Of a DNA stretch of 64,000 nucleotides, positions 18,114 through 27,723 are shown one piece after another. Position 1 is the stretch's first letter, and the number at the start of each line of letters is the position of its first letter. The position numbers were made by a program, and so were the translations under genes. The notes beneath the pieces are model-generated. The model searched no databases and was not told where the DNA came from. It worked only from the letters and a program-made list of their open reading frames with translations. The stretch is from Pelagibius sp. Alg239-R121. Its GTDB lineage: Bacteria; Pseudomonadota; Alphaproteobacteria; Kiloniellales; Kiloniellaceae. The stretch covers positions 310,001 through 374,000 of the forward strand of contig NZ_CAMZOF010000005.1 of the NCBI RefSeq assembly GCF_947331435.1, given 5' to 3'.

Positions 18114-18926
18114 TCAGTTTCCCGGCAGCACCAGAACGGTTGGCCGCCGGGGCAGGGAGGTCAACGAAATCTCCGTGGTCGCTTCCTTGGCGATGTCGAT
18201 CTCGAAATCCGTGGCCATGCCCAGCAGGAACAGTTTCAGGGATTCACTTCCGAAATAATGCATGGGAATTACGAGACTGGTCCTCAGTTCCTTCAGCAGT
18301 TCGATCATGGAAACCAAGTCCAGTGTATAACTGCCGTCGACCGGCGCAAAGACCACATCCAGGCGGCCGATCATGGCGAGTTGCTCCGGTGAAGGTTTGT
18401 GGTGCAGATGCCCCAAGTGACCGATACAGAGATCCGCAACCTCGAAGATGAAAATCGAGTTGCCGAAGGCTTCGCTGCCGCCGTCCCAGCTGCGGATATC
18501 TGTCGGCACGTTGCGGATGTGGACGTCCGCGACCGTCAGGGCATGCTTGGCCGGCCCGCCTTGAGGGTTCCAGCCGCGCAGTACGTGCTCAATCGCCGGA
18601 TCGGGAAAGGAGGTAAAGTGTGTTTCATGCGCGTGGTTCATGGTGACCAGCGTCGGCACTGACCCGGTCCCGGCATAGCCGGCGTAGTCAGTCGCGATAA
18701 CCACACCTGCGGGAGTCTTCAGGCGAAAAGTCGAATGAGCGACAAAGGTGATCTCGACTGCCGGTGCCGCCTGAATGTCCAAGAGGCCGACGGGAACAAG
18801 ACCTGCTGTTTGCTGTTCAGGTTCCCGTTCGACATAGGCAAAGCACTTGCTGGCCAGTGCAGCGTCGGGAGCCAGAGTCAGGGTGAGCGGGAGGAAGAGT
18901 GCAACTACCAAACCGAAACGAAGCAT
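18114..18926 (-). CDS. secreted UlaG-like metallo-beta-lactamase-fold protein
   Basis: 270 residues with a signal peptide (hydrophobic residues 4-24, ending ALAS). The fold is recognised from VEITFVAHSTFRLKTPAGV, TLVTMNHAHETHF, DLCIGHLGHLHH, and VIPMHYFG near the C-terminus, as in the UlaG/YtkL group of metal-dependent hydrolases. Key His and Asp residues are present, but the first motif is MNHAHETH rather than HxHxDH, so zinc coordination may differ. It precedes another MBL gene on the same strand. No substrate is known. Confidence 0.8.
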   Translation of the reverse strand: MLRFGLVVALFLPLTLTLAPDAALASKCFAYVEREPEQQTAGLVPVGLLDIQAAPAVEITFVAHSTFRLKTPAGVVIATDYAGYAGTGSVPTLVTMNHAHETHFTSFPDPAIEHVLRGWNPQGGPAKHALTVADVHIRNVPTDIRSWDGGSEAFGNSIFIFEVADLCIGHLGHLHHKPSPEQLAMIGRLDVVFAPVDGSYTLDLVSMIELLKELRTSLVIPMHYFGSESLKLFLLGMATDFEIDIAKEATTEISLTSLPRRPTVLVLPGN

Positions 18927-19014
18927 GGTGACAACATTCCCTCTGCAGGTGCATGCGTGATGGCAGACAGCTTACACTAAATTGCAGGACCGCTGACTGC
19001 TAATTGCAGCTCGC

Positions 19015-20052
19015 TTAAGCATCCTCCATTCCTTCCATCAGTCTATAGCCTTCAGGCGGAATCCAACTCTTCGCCTCTCCTGCATACTCCGTGCCCGGAT
19101 TGCCCATTACCGTGGTGCGCCACATCAGTCGCGGATAGCAGTCGGCGTCGTACCAGGTGGCGGCATGCAGCAGCGAGCGGTTGTCCCCGATCACCAGATC
19201 GCCCGGCGCCCATTCATGGACGTAGGTGAAGTCAGGCCCTGTGACGTGCCGCAACAGCGAGCGCAAAAGTTCAGCTCCTTCGCCTTCCGGACCGGGTTCC
19301 AGGCCCGCGATGGGCCCTTCGACAAAATCCATCTGCTTCTCCTCGCAAATATAAACTGCCGGCTTTCCGGTATCTGGATGAAACCTTATCAATGGTTGGC
19401 GTTGCGGCTGTTGATGAGGCAACAGGTCTTTCGGTTGCACGCCCGCGCGGACATCGTCCGGCGTGCGGCCGATCCAACTCGGTGCATGAATGCCGCTCAG
19501 ATGCTGGATCTTCTCCTTCAATGCCGGATTCAGCGCAGCGTAGGCTGCAGTACAGTCTGCATAGAGCGTTTGCCCCTGATCGCGCCGTGGTGTCGTGACA
19601 CCGTACAGCAGTGTGATATCAGGTGGCGGCCGCCTATAACTCTGATCCGTGTGCCAGTTCTTCTGCTGCGGAAACTGCACCGGCAGCCCTTCGGACTCGC
19701 TCCCGGTTGGTTTCGGCGGCGGTGGATGATTACAGGGTGGTAGATTGGACAGGACGAGGATCTCCGGCACGGTCTCGTGAAAGAAGCGTGGCGAAGTCAG
19801 GGTCTCATGATAGTTCTCGACCTCCGGTCCGAAGACCCTGGAGAGGCGAACAAATTCCTCGGGCATTTGCTCCAGGGCGTGCAATCCCCTGACCAGCATC
19901 AACCCGCCTGCCGCGTTAAAACGTGTGCGGATCTCTTCGCCGGCGGCGATAAAGGTGTCGATAGCTGTGGCCGGCGATTGCGCGGTGAAGTCGGCCAAGA
20001 TGCCGAAAGAAGCGTGTTCCAGCGGGTGGAATGTAAAGATGGGCGAAGGCAT
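19015..20052 (-). CDS. TauD/TfdA-family Fe(II)/2-oxoglutarate dioxygenase
   Basis: 345 residues. The iron facial triad is visible: His and Asp in NWHTDQSY (about residue 135) and the distal His in RSLLHAATWYD (about residue 295), followed by the 2-oxoglutarate Arg in PRLMWRTTV. Members hydroxylate taurine, 2,4-D, carnitine precursors or similar substrates. A proline-rich insert (PPCNHPPPPKP) lies before the first His. It stands alone; a palindrome CTGATAC..GTATCAG just upstream (20091-20113) could be a regulator site. Substrate cannot be inferred. Confidence 0.88.
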   Translation of the reverse strand: MPSPIFTFHPLEHASFGILADFTAQSPATAIDTFIAAGEEIRTRFNAAGGLMLVRGLHALEQMPEEFVRLSRVFGPEVENYHETLTSPRFFHETVPEILVLSNLPPCNHPPPPKPTGSESEGLPVQFPQQKNWHTDQSYRRPPPDITLLYGVTTPRRDQGQTLYADCTAAYAALNPALKEKIQHLSGIHAPSWIGRTPDDVRAGVQPKDLLPHQQPQRQPLIRFHPDTGKPAVYICEEKQMDFVEGPIAGLEPGPEGEGAELLRSLLRHVTGPDFTYVHEWAPGDLVIGDNRSLLHAATWYDADCYPRLMWRTTVMGNPGTEYAGEAKSWIPPEGYRLMEGMEDA

Positions 20053-20090
20053 TTAAGGATGCACCCGTATCCGGCGGGATATCTGATGAT

Positions 20091-20113
20091 CTGATACCCC
20101 CGCAGAGTATCAG
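20091..20113. promoter_or_regulatory. inverted repeat upstream of the TauD-type gene
   Basis: CTGATAC (20091-20097) and GTATCAG (20107-20113) form a perfect 7-bp dyad 39 bases before the dioxygenase start. It could be an operator or a 5' leader hairpin. Confidence 0.35.
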
Positions 20114-20259
20114 CCTAAGCGTCGTTGTCACGCTCGCTTCATAAATACGGCAAGAGTACTTTGGAATGCCCGATGGTCATGAGACTGCCCTGAAAGCTAC
20201 CCGCTTTGAGACATGCTAATACCAAGGATCGTTGATAACGAGTCATAGAGACGTCTTTC

Positions 20260-20306
20260 TCCGGCTCTCGGCTAGGAACGTGTGACGTTGCGAGCCGAGA
20301 GCCGGA
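20260..20306 (-). terminator. large hairpin, probable terminator of a gene remnant
   Basis: TCCGGCTCTCGGCT (20260-20273) is perfectly complementary to AGCCGAGAGCCGGA (20293-20306): a 14-bp stem. It sits 15 bases past the stop of the open frame at 20321-20509 on the minus strand. No T run follows, so the terminator reading is inference. Confidence 0.45.
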
Positions 20307-20320
20307 TCCTTTCAGGCTTT

Positions 20321-20509
20321 CTATAGGCAGGGGTTGGCAACGGGCAGACAGGGTACCGCCAATAAGTCGTCGATCCAGTCGGTGAATTTGTTGGGTAAGC
20401 CTTCGGTCAGTACGGTGATTAATCTGCCCGCGTCTTTGTTCGCCGGCAGTGGGTAGGATATCTGAGTCAAATGGGGCCGGGTCTTGCTTTGCGCTTCAAG
20501 TGATCGACA
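20321..20509 (-). pseudogene. possible 3' remnant of an unidentified gene
   Basis: On the minus strand, 62 sense codons lead to a TAG at 20321, but the frame has no start codon and is closed upstream by a TGA. The C-terminal part reads like ordinary protein: LTQISYPLPANKDAGRLITV then NKFTDWIDDLLAVPCL, and a strong hairpin follows the stop. A neighbouring frame upstream reads PLRIIDVDHLKRK, which suggests a frameshifted, decayed gene, perhaps with a PAS-type end. The rest of the 990-base gap between the TauD-type gene and katG holds no supported gene. Confidence 0.25.
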
Positions 20510-20731
20510 TCAATGATACGAAGCGGAGCCTGCGGTGCCGGAAACGGGCCTGCTCGAAACGAATGGCTCAAAACGAACTCGCCCGTGACAACTCCTCTCA
20601 AGCCGACCCTGGCTGAAATCTTTGTCGGCGATGGCGGTTCGCGTGGTTCCTTCGCTTCAGGAGAGCCAAAAACGTCGAGCTACAGCCGTCATGCAAACAA
20701 TTTATCGTGACGATAGAGAATTTCGATCATT

Positions 20732-20746
20732 TTAGAAATATTCTAA
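20732..20746. promoter_or_regulatory. katG operator 1, TTAGAA-N3-TTCTAA palindrome
   Basis: TTAGAAATATTCTAA, the same 6-3-6 dyad that flanks the dps promoter. It indicates a shared Fur-superfamily regulator (Irr or PerR type). Confidence 0.75.
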
Positions 20747-20757
20747 TGTTTATTTTT

Positions 20758-20772
20758 TTAGAAACGTTCTAA
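20758..20772. promoter_or_regulatory. katG operator 2, TTAGAA-N3-TTCTAA palindrome
   Basis: TTAGAAACGTTCTAA, 26 bases downstream of operator 1, within an AT-rich stretch that probably contains the katG promoter. The leader from here to the katG start is about 270 bases. Confidence 0.75.
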
Positions 20773-20896
20773 TATGTGGAGAGGTTCGCTGAGCAGGCGG
20801 GCCCGAGATCGAGAATGGGAGCAGTTCCAGGGGATCCCCCTCGTTGGCAGCGTTTCTAGGCTGAGGTCTCGGACAGAATTCGGCGTTGGAGCCTGA

Positions 20897-23257
<2,361 letters not shown>

Positions 23258-23367
23258 TCTCTAAGGAGAGGGCTTCGCGTCCGTCCCGGTGATCCGCTCA
23301 GATTATCTTGAGTGACCTCAACCTAGGGACACTCAGGATGCTGATGGAAGCCATCGGCAAAGAATCA

Positions 23368-23405
23368 GGGCGGCGTTTCAAATCAACCTGAAACGCCGCC
23401 CTTTT
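23368..23405 (+). terminator. intrinsic terminator after katG
   Basis: GGGCGGCGTTTCA (23368-23380) pairs perfectly with TGAAACGCCGCCC (23389-23401), followed by TTTT. The rest of the gap to 23635 holds no gene I can support. Confidence 0.88.
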
Positions 23406-23635
23406 GCCGCGCTCATGAAAAGCGATTTCACCTGCCCTTAGCAGGCCCAGTGCAGGTTTGTCGGACAGTGCCGGTATTCTCTGGGTTTTGGCGGAATTGG
23501 CCAAGGTGGAGGAAACGCGGAAAACGAAAAGGCTCGCCAGCAGTATCACAAGATACGAAGACTTGCCGACGGCACTTCGCCAACTCGTGGAACAGCTGTT
23601 AGCTTCGGGTCAACCGGAAGAGGCTGTTTTTCGCA

Positions 23636-24358
23636 TCACCTGTTGTTCAGCCAGAATTCAACCCAAAAATGGTCAGATATTAAAGCATTGCCGCGCAGGG
23701 TATTCTGTCTCATTGCATGGCTTGTCGATACGAAGGCGTAGTCGAGCTCTAATCCACCCTGGTGTGTTTTGTTGCCGCAATTGACTACAGCGGCGCCATC
23801 GCAAGGCATCGCATTTCCAGGCTCCAGATTGAAATCACCAGCGCAGATCCATTTTCCGCTGTCTGACGAATTTAATCTGGCAGCACCGACAGCTGATAAC
23901 ACGTAGTTCGGGCTATGATGTGGTGCGTGCACACACCACACCCATATCCCTCCATCGATCTTTGCACCGATCATCGGTCGTCCCTGATCCCATGTCGCCT
24001 CAATCGTTTTTGTCCGGTGAGCGCCAGATCGGGCAAGAATTGCAAGTGAACAGCGGTTGTTTCCACCACCCGCATTCCAATTTCGGTGTTTGGCTATCTT
24101 CCAGCCAAACGGCAAATCGTCATCATTCCAGTTATACAGATCTCCGCACTCTTGAAGACAGATCGCATCTATTCCCGGAACCCCCATTAACCGCCTTACC
24201 TCTGCAGGTTTAGCCGCGTCTCCACCTGCACCCTGAAGGTTCCAGGTTACGATCCTTTTTGGCTCCAGTTTAAGTCGTTTGCTGACCCTCGGCTTTTCGT
24301 CATAGTTAGGGTTGATCTCGTCGATACTTCGCTTTTTGCTCCGCGTAACGGATGCCAT
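23636..24358 (-). CDS. CdtB-like endonuclease/exonuclease/phosphatase-family protein
   Basis: 240 residues. The fold is recognised by the ordered motifs of the EEP/DNase I family: TWNLQG (about 38), CLQECG (about 68), RPMIGAKI, WCVHAPHH, CAGDFNLEP, LELDYAFV and a final SDHFWVEF. The combination WNLQG, RPMIGAKI, GDFN and LDYAFV is closest to cytolethal distending toxin subunit B, a nuclease that acts on host DNA. All catalytic residues appear present. There is no signal peptide; instead the first 36 residues are very basic, with KKR and SKRLKLEPKR in a bipartite arrangement that would pass for a nuclear localisation signal. No cdtA, cdtC or other delivery subunit is nearby. ATG at 24358 follows AGGAG. 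A plain DNA-repair or housekeeping EEP nuclease remains possible. Confidence 0.75.
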   Translation of the reverse strand: MASVTRSKKRSIDEINPNYDEKPRVSKRLKLEPKRIVTWNLQGAGGDAAKPAEVRRLMGVPGIDAICLQECGDLYNWNDDDLPFGWKIAKHRNWNAGGGNNRCSLAILARSGAHRTKTIEATWDQGRPMIGAKIDGGIWVWCVHAPHHSPNYVLSAVGAARLNSSDSGKWICAGDFNLEPGNAMPCDGAAVVNCGNKTHQGGLELDYAFVSTSHAMRQNTLRGNALISDHFWVEFWLNNR

Positions 24359-24627
24359 CTCTGACGCTCCTGTACAGATGAGGTTCAATCGCAATGGTTA
24401 CCGACGCGCTGCAACGAGCGTTCAGCCGTTCAAACCCGATCAGCGCGCGTCTACTGTCGTAAACTCATACTGATTTGGTCAGCTAGCGTGACGATTGGGA
24501 AGGGACGGCGCGCAGTTTGTCCGGAACGCGCGCAATTTTGTCCAAAATGTATCAGGATTGATCCACTGTAACAGCGCGGCCGGGCTTGCTGAGCTGCAGA
24601 GGGAATGCTGCATTTGGGGGAGTGACG

Positions 24628-25770
24628 ATGAAAATGGGTGTAAAGGCGGCAATCTGTTTTGCCGTCTTGATGTTGACGGCGCCGGAAGTCCTGGCCGAGA
24701 CGATCACGGTCGAGGTCGAGCCGGGCGAAGTGCGCAAGAACGGCTTGCCTTGGGATACGGGGCTCGGAAGTATTTTTCTAGGCAATCCGAAGGATATCCT
24801 GCCGGATATCAAGATCTGTGCTCAGGATCCGGATACGGGTCAACAGGCCTGCGCGCCTGTATGCCGGGACGCGCGAAGTTGCACGGCCCGGATTCCGGTG
24901 CCAAAAGGCAACAAAAAGCTGACGCTCTTGGTCTTCGATGACGACAGGACCAACAAAGACGAGTTCATCCTGTCGGCACTGCTCGACCGTTGGATCACTT
25001 GCGCGCCTTGCACGGATGGTAAGGGTAAAGCCCAGAGCCGCTATCGGGTCACGGGGTGGTCCGGCAATGGGTGCGGCATTTACGATATTCGCACCCGTGC
25101 GCCGGACGTGCCGCAAGCGCTTACTGTCGTAATGAACAGGTTGCGCACTGCCGGGATCCCAGATGTAAAAGGCAGGTTCAATGATTTCAGTCGCCGTGGC
25201 GGTCTGATCGTGACCTGCCTGGGCATCACTTATCCGGCTGCGTTCGTACCCGATAGCGATCAGATAAAGCTCTCAGCCAATACGCTCCAGACCGAGAGCG
25301 AGGATGTTCTTCTGCGCATTCTTCTCGAGGAGATCGCTCACGCAACGACATCCGTAGGTTTGTCTGATCCGGCAAAGAAGCGTCTGCAAGACTGGGCGTT
25401 CGAGTACCAGCAGAAACTGCTTCGCTTTGAAGCCGAAGGATGGATTGTCGCGCTTCTGGCGCGCCAGGCCTTCCTTGCCAGCGGAAAGGCCCGGCCACCG
25501 GTGTTTGCGCTTAACAAGCCCGGAAAGTCGACGGAGAAGAAAGTCGAACGGATCGCAAATGATTTGTCCCGCGGCCGCATTTCCATGGCCGATGCCATCT
25601 CCCGTATGGTGCCCTTCGTCAGTGCGTCGAAGACTCTCTACAAAGGCTCAGGGGGCACACAGGTGGTCAGCTACGCCGATCACTATGGCCAACAAGGCGT
25701 GAAGGTTTGGAACTGCGCAAAGGCCGGCAAGGCGGTGAAACACTCGACCGGCCTGTGGGTTTGTAATTAA
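24628..25770 (+). CDS. secreted protein of unknown function
   Basis: 380 residues with a clear signal peptide (hydrophobic residues 5-17, ending VLAE). The N-terminal third has a beta-rich, C2-like pattern with several cysteines (CAQDPD, CAPVCRDARSC, CAPCTDGKG), probably disulfide-bonded in the periplasm. The middle has LLEEIAHATTSVG (about residue 235), whose EExxH-type spacing hints at a metal site but is not a canonical HExxH. The C-terminus ends in a short Cys-containing stretch (VWNCAKAGKAV, GLWVCN). I do not recognise a family. It is divergent from the CdtB-like gene with about 270 bases between; whether they are related is unknown. ATG at 24628 follows GGGGGAG. Confidence 0.75.
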   Translation: MKMGVKAAICFAVLMLTAPEVLAETITVEVEPGEVRKNGLPWDTGLGSIFLGNPKDILPDIKICAQDPDTGQQACAPVCRDARSCTARIPVPKGNKKLTLLVFDDDRTNKDEFILSALLDRWITCAPCTDGKGKAQSRYRVTGWSGNGCGIYDIRTRAPDVPQALTVVMNRLRTAGIPDVKGRFNDFSRRGGLIVTCLGITYPAAFVPDSDQIKLSANTLQTESEDVLLRILLEEIAHATTSVGLSDPAKKRLQDWAFEYQQKLLRFEAEGWIVALLARQAFLASGKARPPVFALNKPGKSTEKKVERIANDLSRGRISMADAISRMVPFVSASKTLYKGSGGTQVVSYADHYGQQGVKVWNCAKAGKAVKHSTGLWVCN

Positions 25771-26035
25771 ACCTCAAAACAGGCAAGCGGGTTTAGAACC
25801 TGGCTGCGAAGAGGCCTCACGTCTGGATATCGCTGTGGAAATTCGGAAACGTCTGCCGGCTTGGAAAACCTTAAGCCAACTCAAAGCTTGTTGCTGACTG
25901 GCAAAGACGGCCAGCTATTCGATAAATCCGTGTTTTCGTCAAGGCGTCGTCCTGCTGTGACAACTCAACTCCCGACACCATGATTAGTGGTCAGAAACGG
26001 GACTGCTTTATTGCCAACCTTCCGGTCTTAGGCCT

Positions 26036-26626
26036 TCAGGACTCCTGCGTCCGTCCTGCGGCCTGAATTGCTGCCGCCTTGATTGCCTCGGCAATTCTTT
26101 CAGATGTGTTTGTGCCGGGCATTGCGCGGCTGACCGTCAGGCCTCCGATGAGTACAGACAGCGTCGACCAGGCGCGGGCGAGGCGGTCTTGTTCTGAGCC
26201 GCCCCTCAGTCCCCTCGCCATGAGCTTCGCGATCTTAATCATCTTTTCCTCATAAAGCGTCTGCATCTCGCGGCTGCCACGAACCACTTCCGGGGTGAGG
26301 GCGGTCATGGCACAGCCGCAGGCGTGGTCGTCGCGATGCGCTTTGCCGAGATAGTAATCAGCAAAGGCTTCTATCCAGCCGGCGCCGTGTTCGCGCTGGA
26401 ATGCCGGGATTCCTTCGATGACCTCATCCAATCCAAGGACCAAGGCTGCTTCGAAAGCGGCGTCCTTTGATCCGAAGTGCGCGTAAAAGGCGCCTGAAGT
26501 AACGCCGGCCGCCTTGGCCAGGCCGTCGACACCGATGCCGGCGTAGCCCTGGCTTCGGAACCCACGGCTTGCGGCCTCCAGCATTCTTTGCCGCGTCTCT
26601 TCCTTCTGGCCGGGCTTATAGCGCAT
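26036..26626 (-). CDS. TetR-family transcriptional repressor
   Basis: 196 residues. The N-terminal HTH is typical: RMLEAASRGFRSQGYAGIGV then LAKAAGVTSGAFYAHFGSK. The C-terminal part (about 80-190) has the TetR_C ligand-binding pattern seen in NemR/AcrR-like regulators of electrophile or quinone responses, with Cys in DDHACGCAMTAL that might act as a redox or electrophile sensor. It is divergent from the YdhR-domain gene, and three near-identical palindromes in the shared promoter region are very probably its operators, giving autoregulation and control of the neighbour. Confidence 0.92.
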   Translation of the reverse strand: MRYKPGQKEETRQRMLEAASRGFRSQGYAGIGVDGLAKAAGVTSGAFYAHFGSKDAAFEAALVLGLDEVIEGIPAFQREHGAGWIEAFADYYLGKAHRDDHACGCAMTALTPEVVRGSREMQTLYEEKMIKIAKLMARGLRGGSEQDRLARAWSTLSVLIGGLTVSRAMPGTNTSERIAEAIKAAAIQAAGRTQES

Positions 26627-26642
26627 CGCACACCTCTTTAAT

Positions 26643-26656
26643 ATAACGATCGTTAT
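26643..26656. promoter_or_regulatory. TetR operator 1
   Basis: ATAACGATCGTTAT, a perfect 14-base palindrome 16 bases upstream of the TetR start. Confidence 0.85.
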
Positions 26657-26663
26657 TTAATGC

Positions 26664-26692
26664 TTGACAGCATAGCGATCGTTATCTATCTG
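26664..26692 (+). promoter_or_regulatory. predicted promoter of the YdhR-domain gene
   Basis: TTGACA at 26664-26669 is a consensus -35 element; a 17-base spacer leads to TATCTG at 26687-26692. Operator 2 fills the spacer, so a bound TetR protein would block RNA polymerase. Confidence 0.55.
26672..26685. promoter_or_regulatory. TetR operator 2
   Basis: ATAGCGATCGTTAT, one base away from the perfect palindrome of operator 1 and 29 bases from it, lying between the predicted -35 and -10 elements. Confidence 0.85.
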
Positions 26693-26699
26693 CTTTTAT

Positions 26700-26713
26700 A
26701 TAGCGATCGTTAT
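26700..26713. promoter_or_regulatory. TetR operator 3
   Basis: ATAGCGATCGTTAT, identical to operator 2 and 28 bases downstream of it, near the expected transcription start of the plus-strand gene. Spacing near 28 bases places all three sites on similar helix faces to within a fraction of a turn. Confidence 0.85.
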
Positions 26714-26781
26714 ATTAAAGTTTTCATCAAAATTCAACATACCGCCGGTTTCGGCGGCCCGTTTGGAGAGAGGTCGTGAAG

Positions 26782-27618
26782 ATGCACGAGGATCAATTGA
26801 GCAGAGTCGATGAACCCACGGCGAGCTCCGTAGATCGTCCCTCTGCCACCCCAAGCCAGAACTCTGTAACCCGCCGTGCGGCTCTAGGCCTGACAGCCGG
26901 CGCAACTGCTGGCGCCTTGCTGGCGAGTGGTATCGGCAGCCGGATGAGCTTGGCTGCAACACTGTCGACACAAGAGGAGAAAAAGATGTCCCCCAAAGCC
27001 TTTGTTTATACCGAAGTTCAGATCTCAGTTCCCTTCGCCGATGCACCCTGGCGTGACATCAACGCCGCGTTGCTGAAGCAACCGGGCCTGCTCAACAAGA
27101 CCTGGCTGGCCGGAGTGGGGAATAACTCGCTCGGGGGGATCTATGCTTTTGACAGCATCGAAAACGCGCAGGCTTTCGTCACGGGATACTTCCCGCAGGA
27201 AGCACGGCAAGTGGGGGCGGCCCATAACACACGGATCTTCGATGCTGCGGTTGTTGAGGCGGCGAGCCGCGATATGGACTCACCGCATTTCGGCGTGACG
27301 CCCGACAGCAAGCCCGGTGCTTTCGTCTATACAGAAGTTCAGATCAACGTACCCTTCGAGAAAGCGCCCTGGCGAGACCGCAATCCGCATTTAAAACAAC
27401 AACCTGGCCTGATGGCGAAGACATGGCTCAGCGGACTGCACACCAATACGCTGGGCGGCATCGATGCCTTTGACACGATCGAAAACGCCAAGGCCTTTGC
27501 ACTGAATGACTTCCCGGCGCAGATCGCAAAAATGAACGCAGCCTTTTATACCCGAGTTTTCGATGCAGGCGTCGCGGAGGAAGCCAGCCGGCAAATGCGC
27601 TCGCCGTTTTTTATCTGA
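26782..27618 (+). CDS. Tat-exported protein with two tandem YdhR-like (dimeric alpha/beta barrel) domains
   Basis: 278 residues. A Tat-type signal is seen (TRRAALGLTAGATAGALLASGIG, about residues 30-53). Two homologous domains follow: about 70-165 and 175-275, each with FVYTEVQI..VPF..APWRD, KTWL(A/S)G, LGGI.AFD.IENA.AF and TR(I/V)FDA. This pattern resembles YdhR, a putative monooxygenase of the ABM/dimeric alpha-beta barrel superfamily that usually occurs as a single domain forming dimers; here the two halves would make an internal pseudo-dimer. The divergent TetR gene and three operators suggest induction by a small, perhaps electrophilic, compound. A GTG six bases upstream is an alternative start. 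Enzymatic activity is unproven. Confidence 0.8.
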   Translation: MHEDQLSRVDEPTASSVDRPSATPSQNSVTRRAALGLTAGATAGALLASGIGSRMSLAATLSTQEEKKMSPKAFVYTEVQISVPFADAPWRDINAALLKQPGLLNKTWLAGVGNNSLGGIYAFDSIENAQAFVTGYFPQEARQVGAAHNTRIFDAAVVEAASRDMDSPHFGVTPDSKPGAFVYTEVQINVPFEKAPWRDRNPHLKQQPGLMAKTWLSGLHTNTLGGIDAFDTIENAKAFALNDFPAQIAKMNAAFYTRVFDAGVAEEASRQMRSPFFI

Positions 27619-27688
27619 TCATTAGCGTGAGATGGAGGTCGATCGGCGTTTTTTGTTGATTCGAAAACAGCAATCACATCCTGTGATG

Positions 27689-27713
27689 GAAGCCCGGTTT
27701 TCTGCCGGGCTTC
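27689..27713. terminator. hairpin between convergent genes, probable bidirectional terminator
   Basis: GAAGCCCGG (27689-27697) pairs with CCGGGCTTC (27705-27713). It lies between the converging YdhR-domain and LysR genes. There is no clean T run. Confidence 0.55.
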
Positions 27714-27723
27714 CCCGCAACAG

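Noticed and set aside
23458-23784. 108-codon plus-strand open frame after katG
   Set aside because: TTG start without ribosome site, no family, and its second half overlaps the CdtB-like gene antisense. The first 70 codons look protein-like, so a remnant cannot be excluded.
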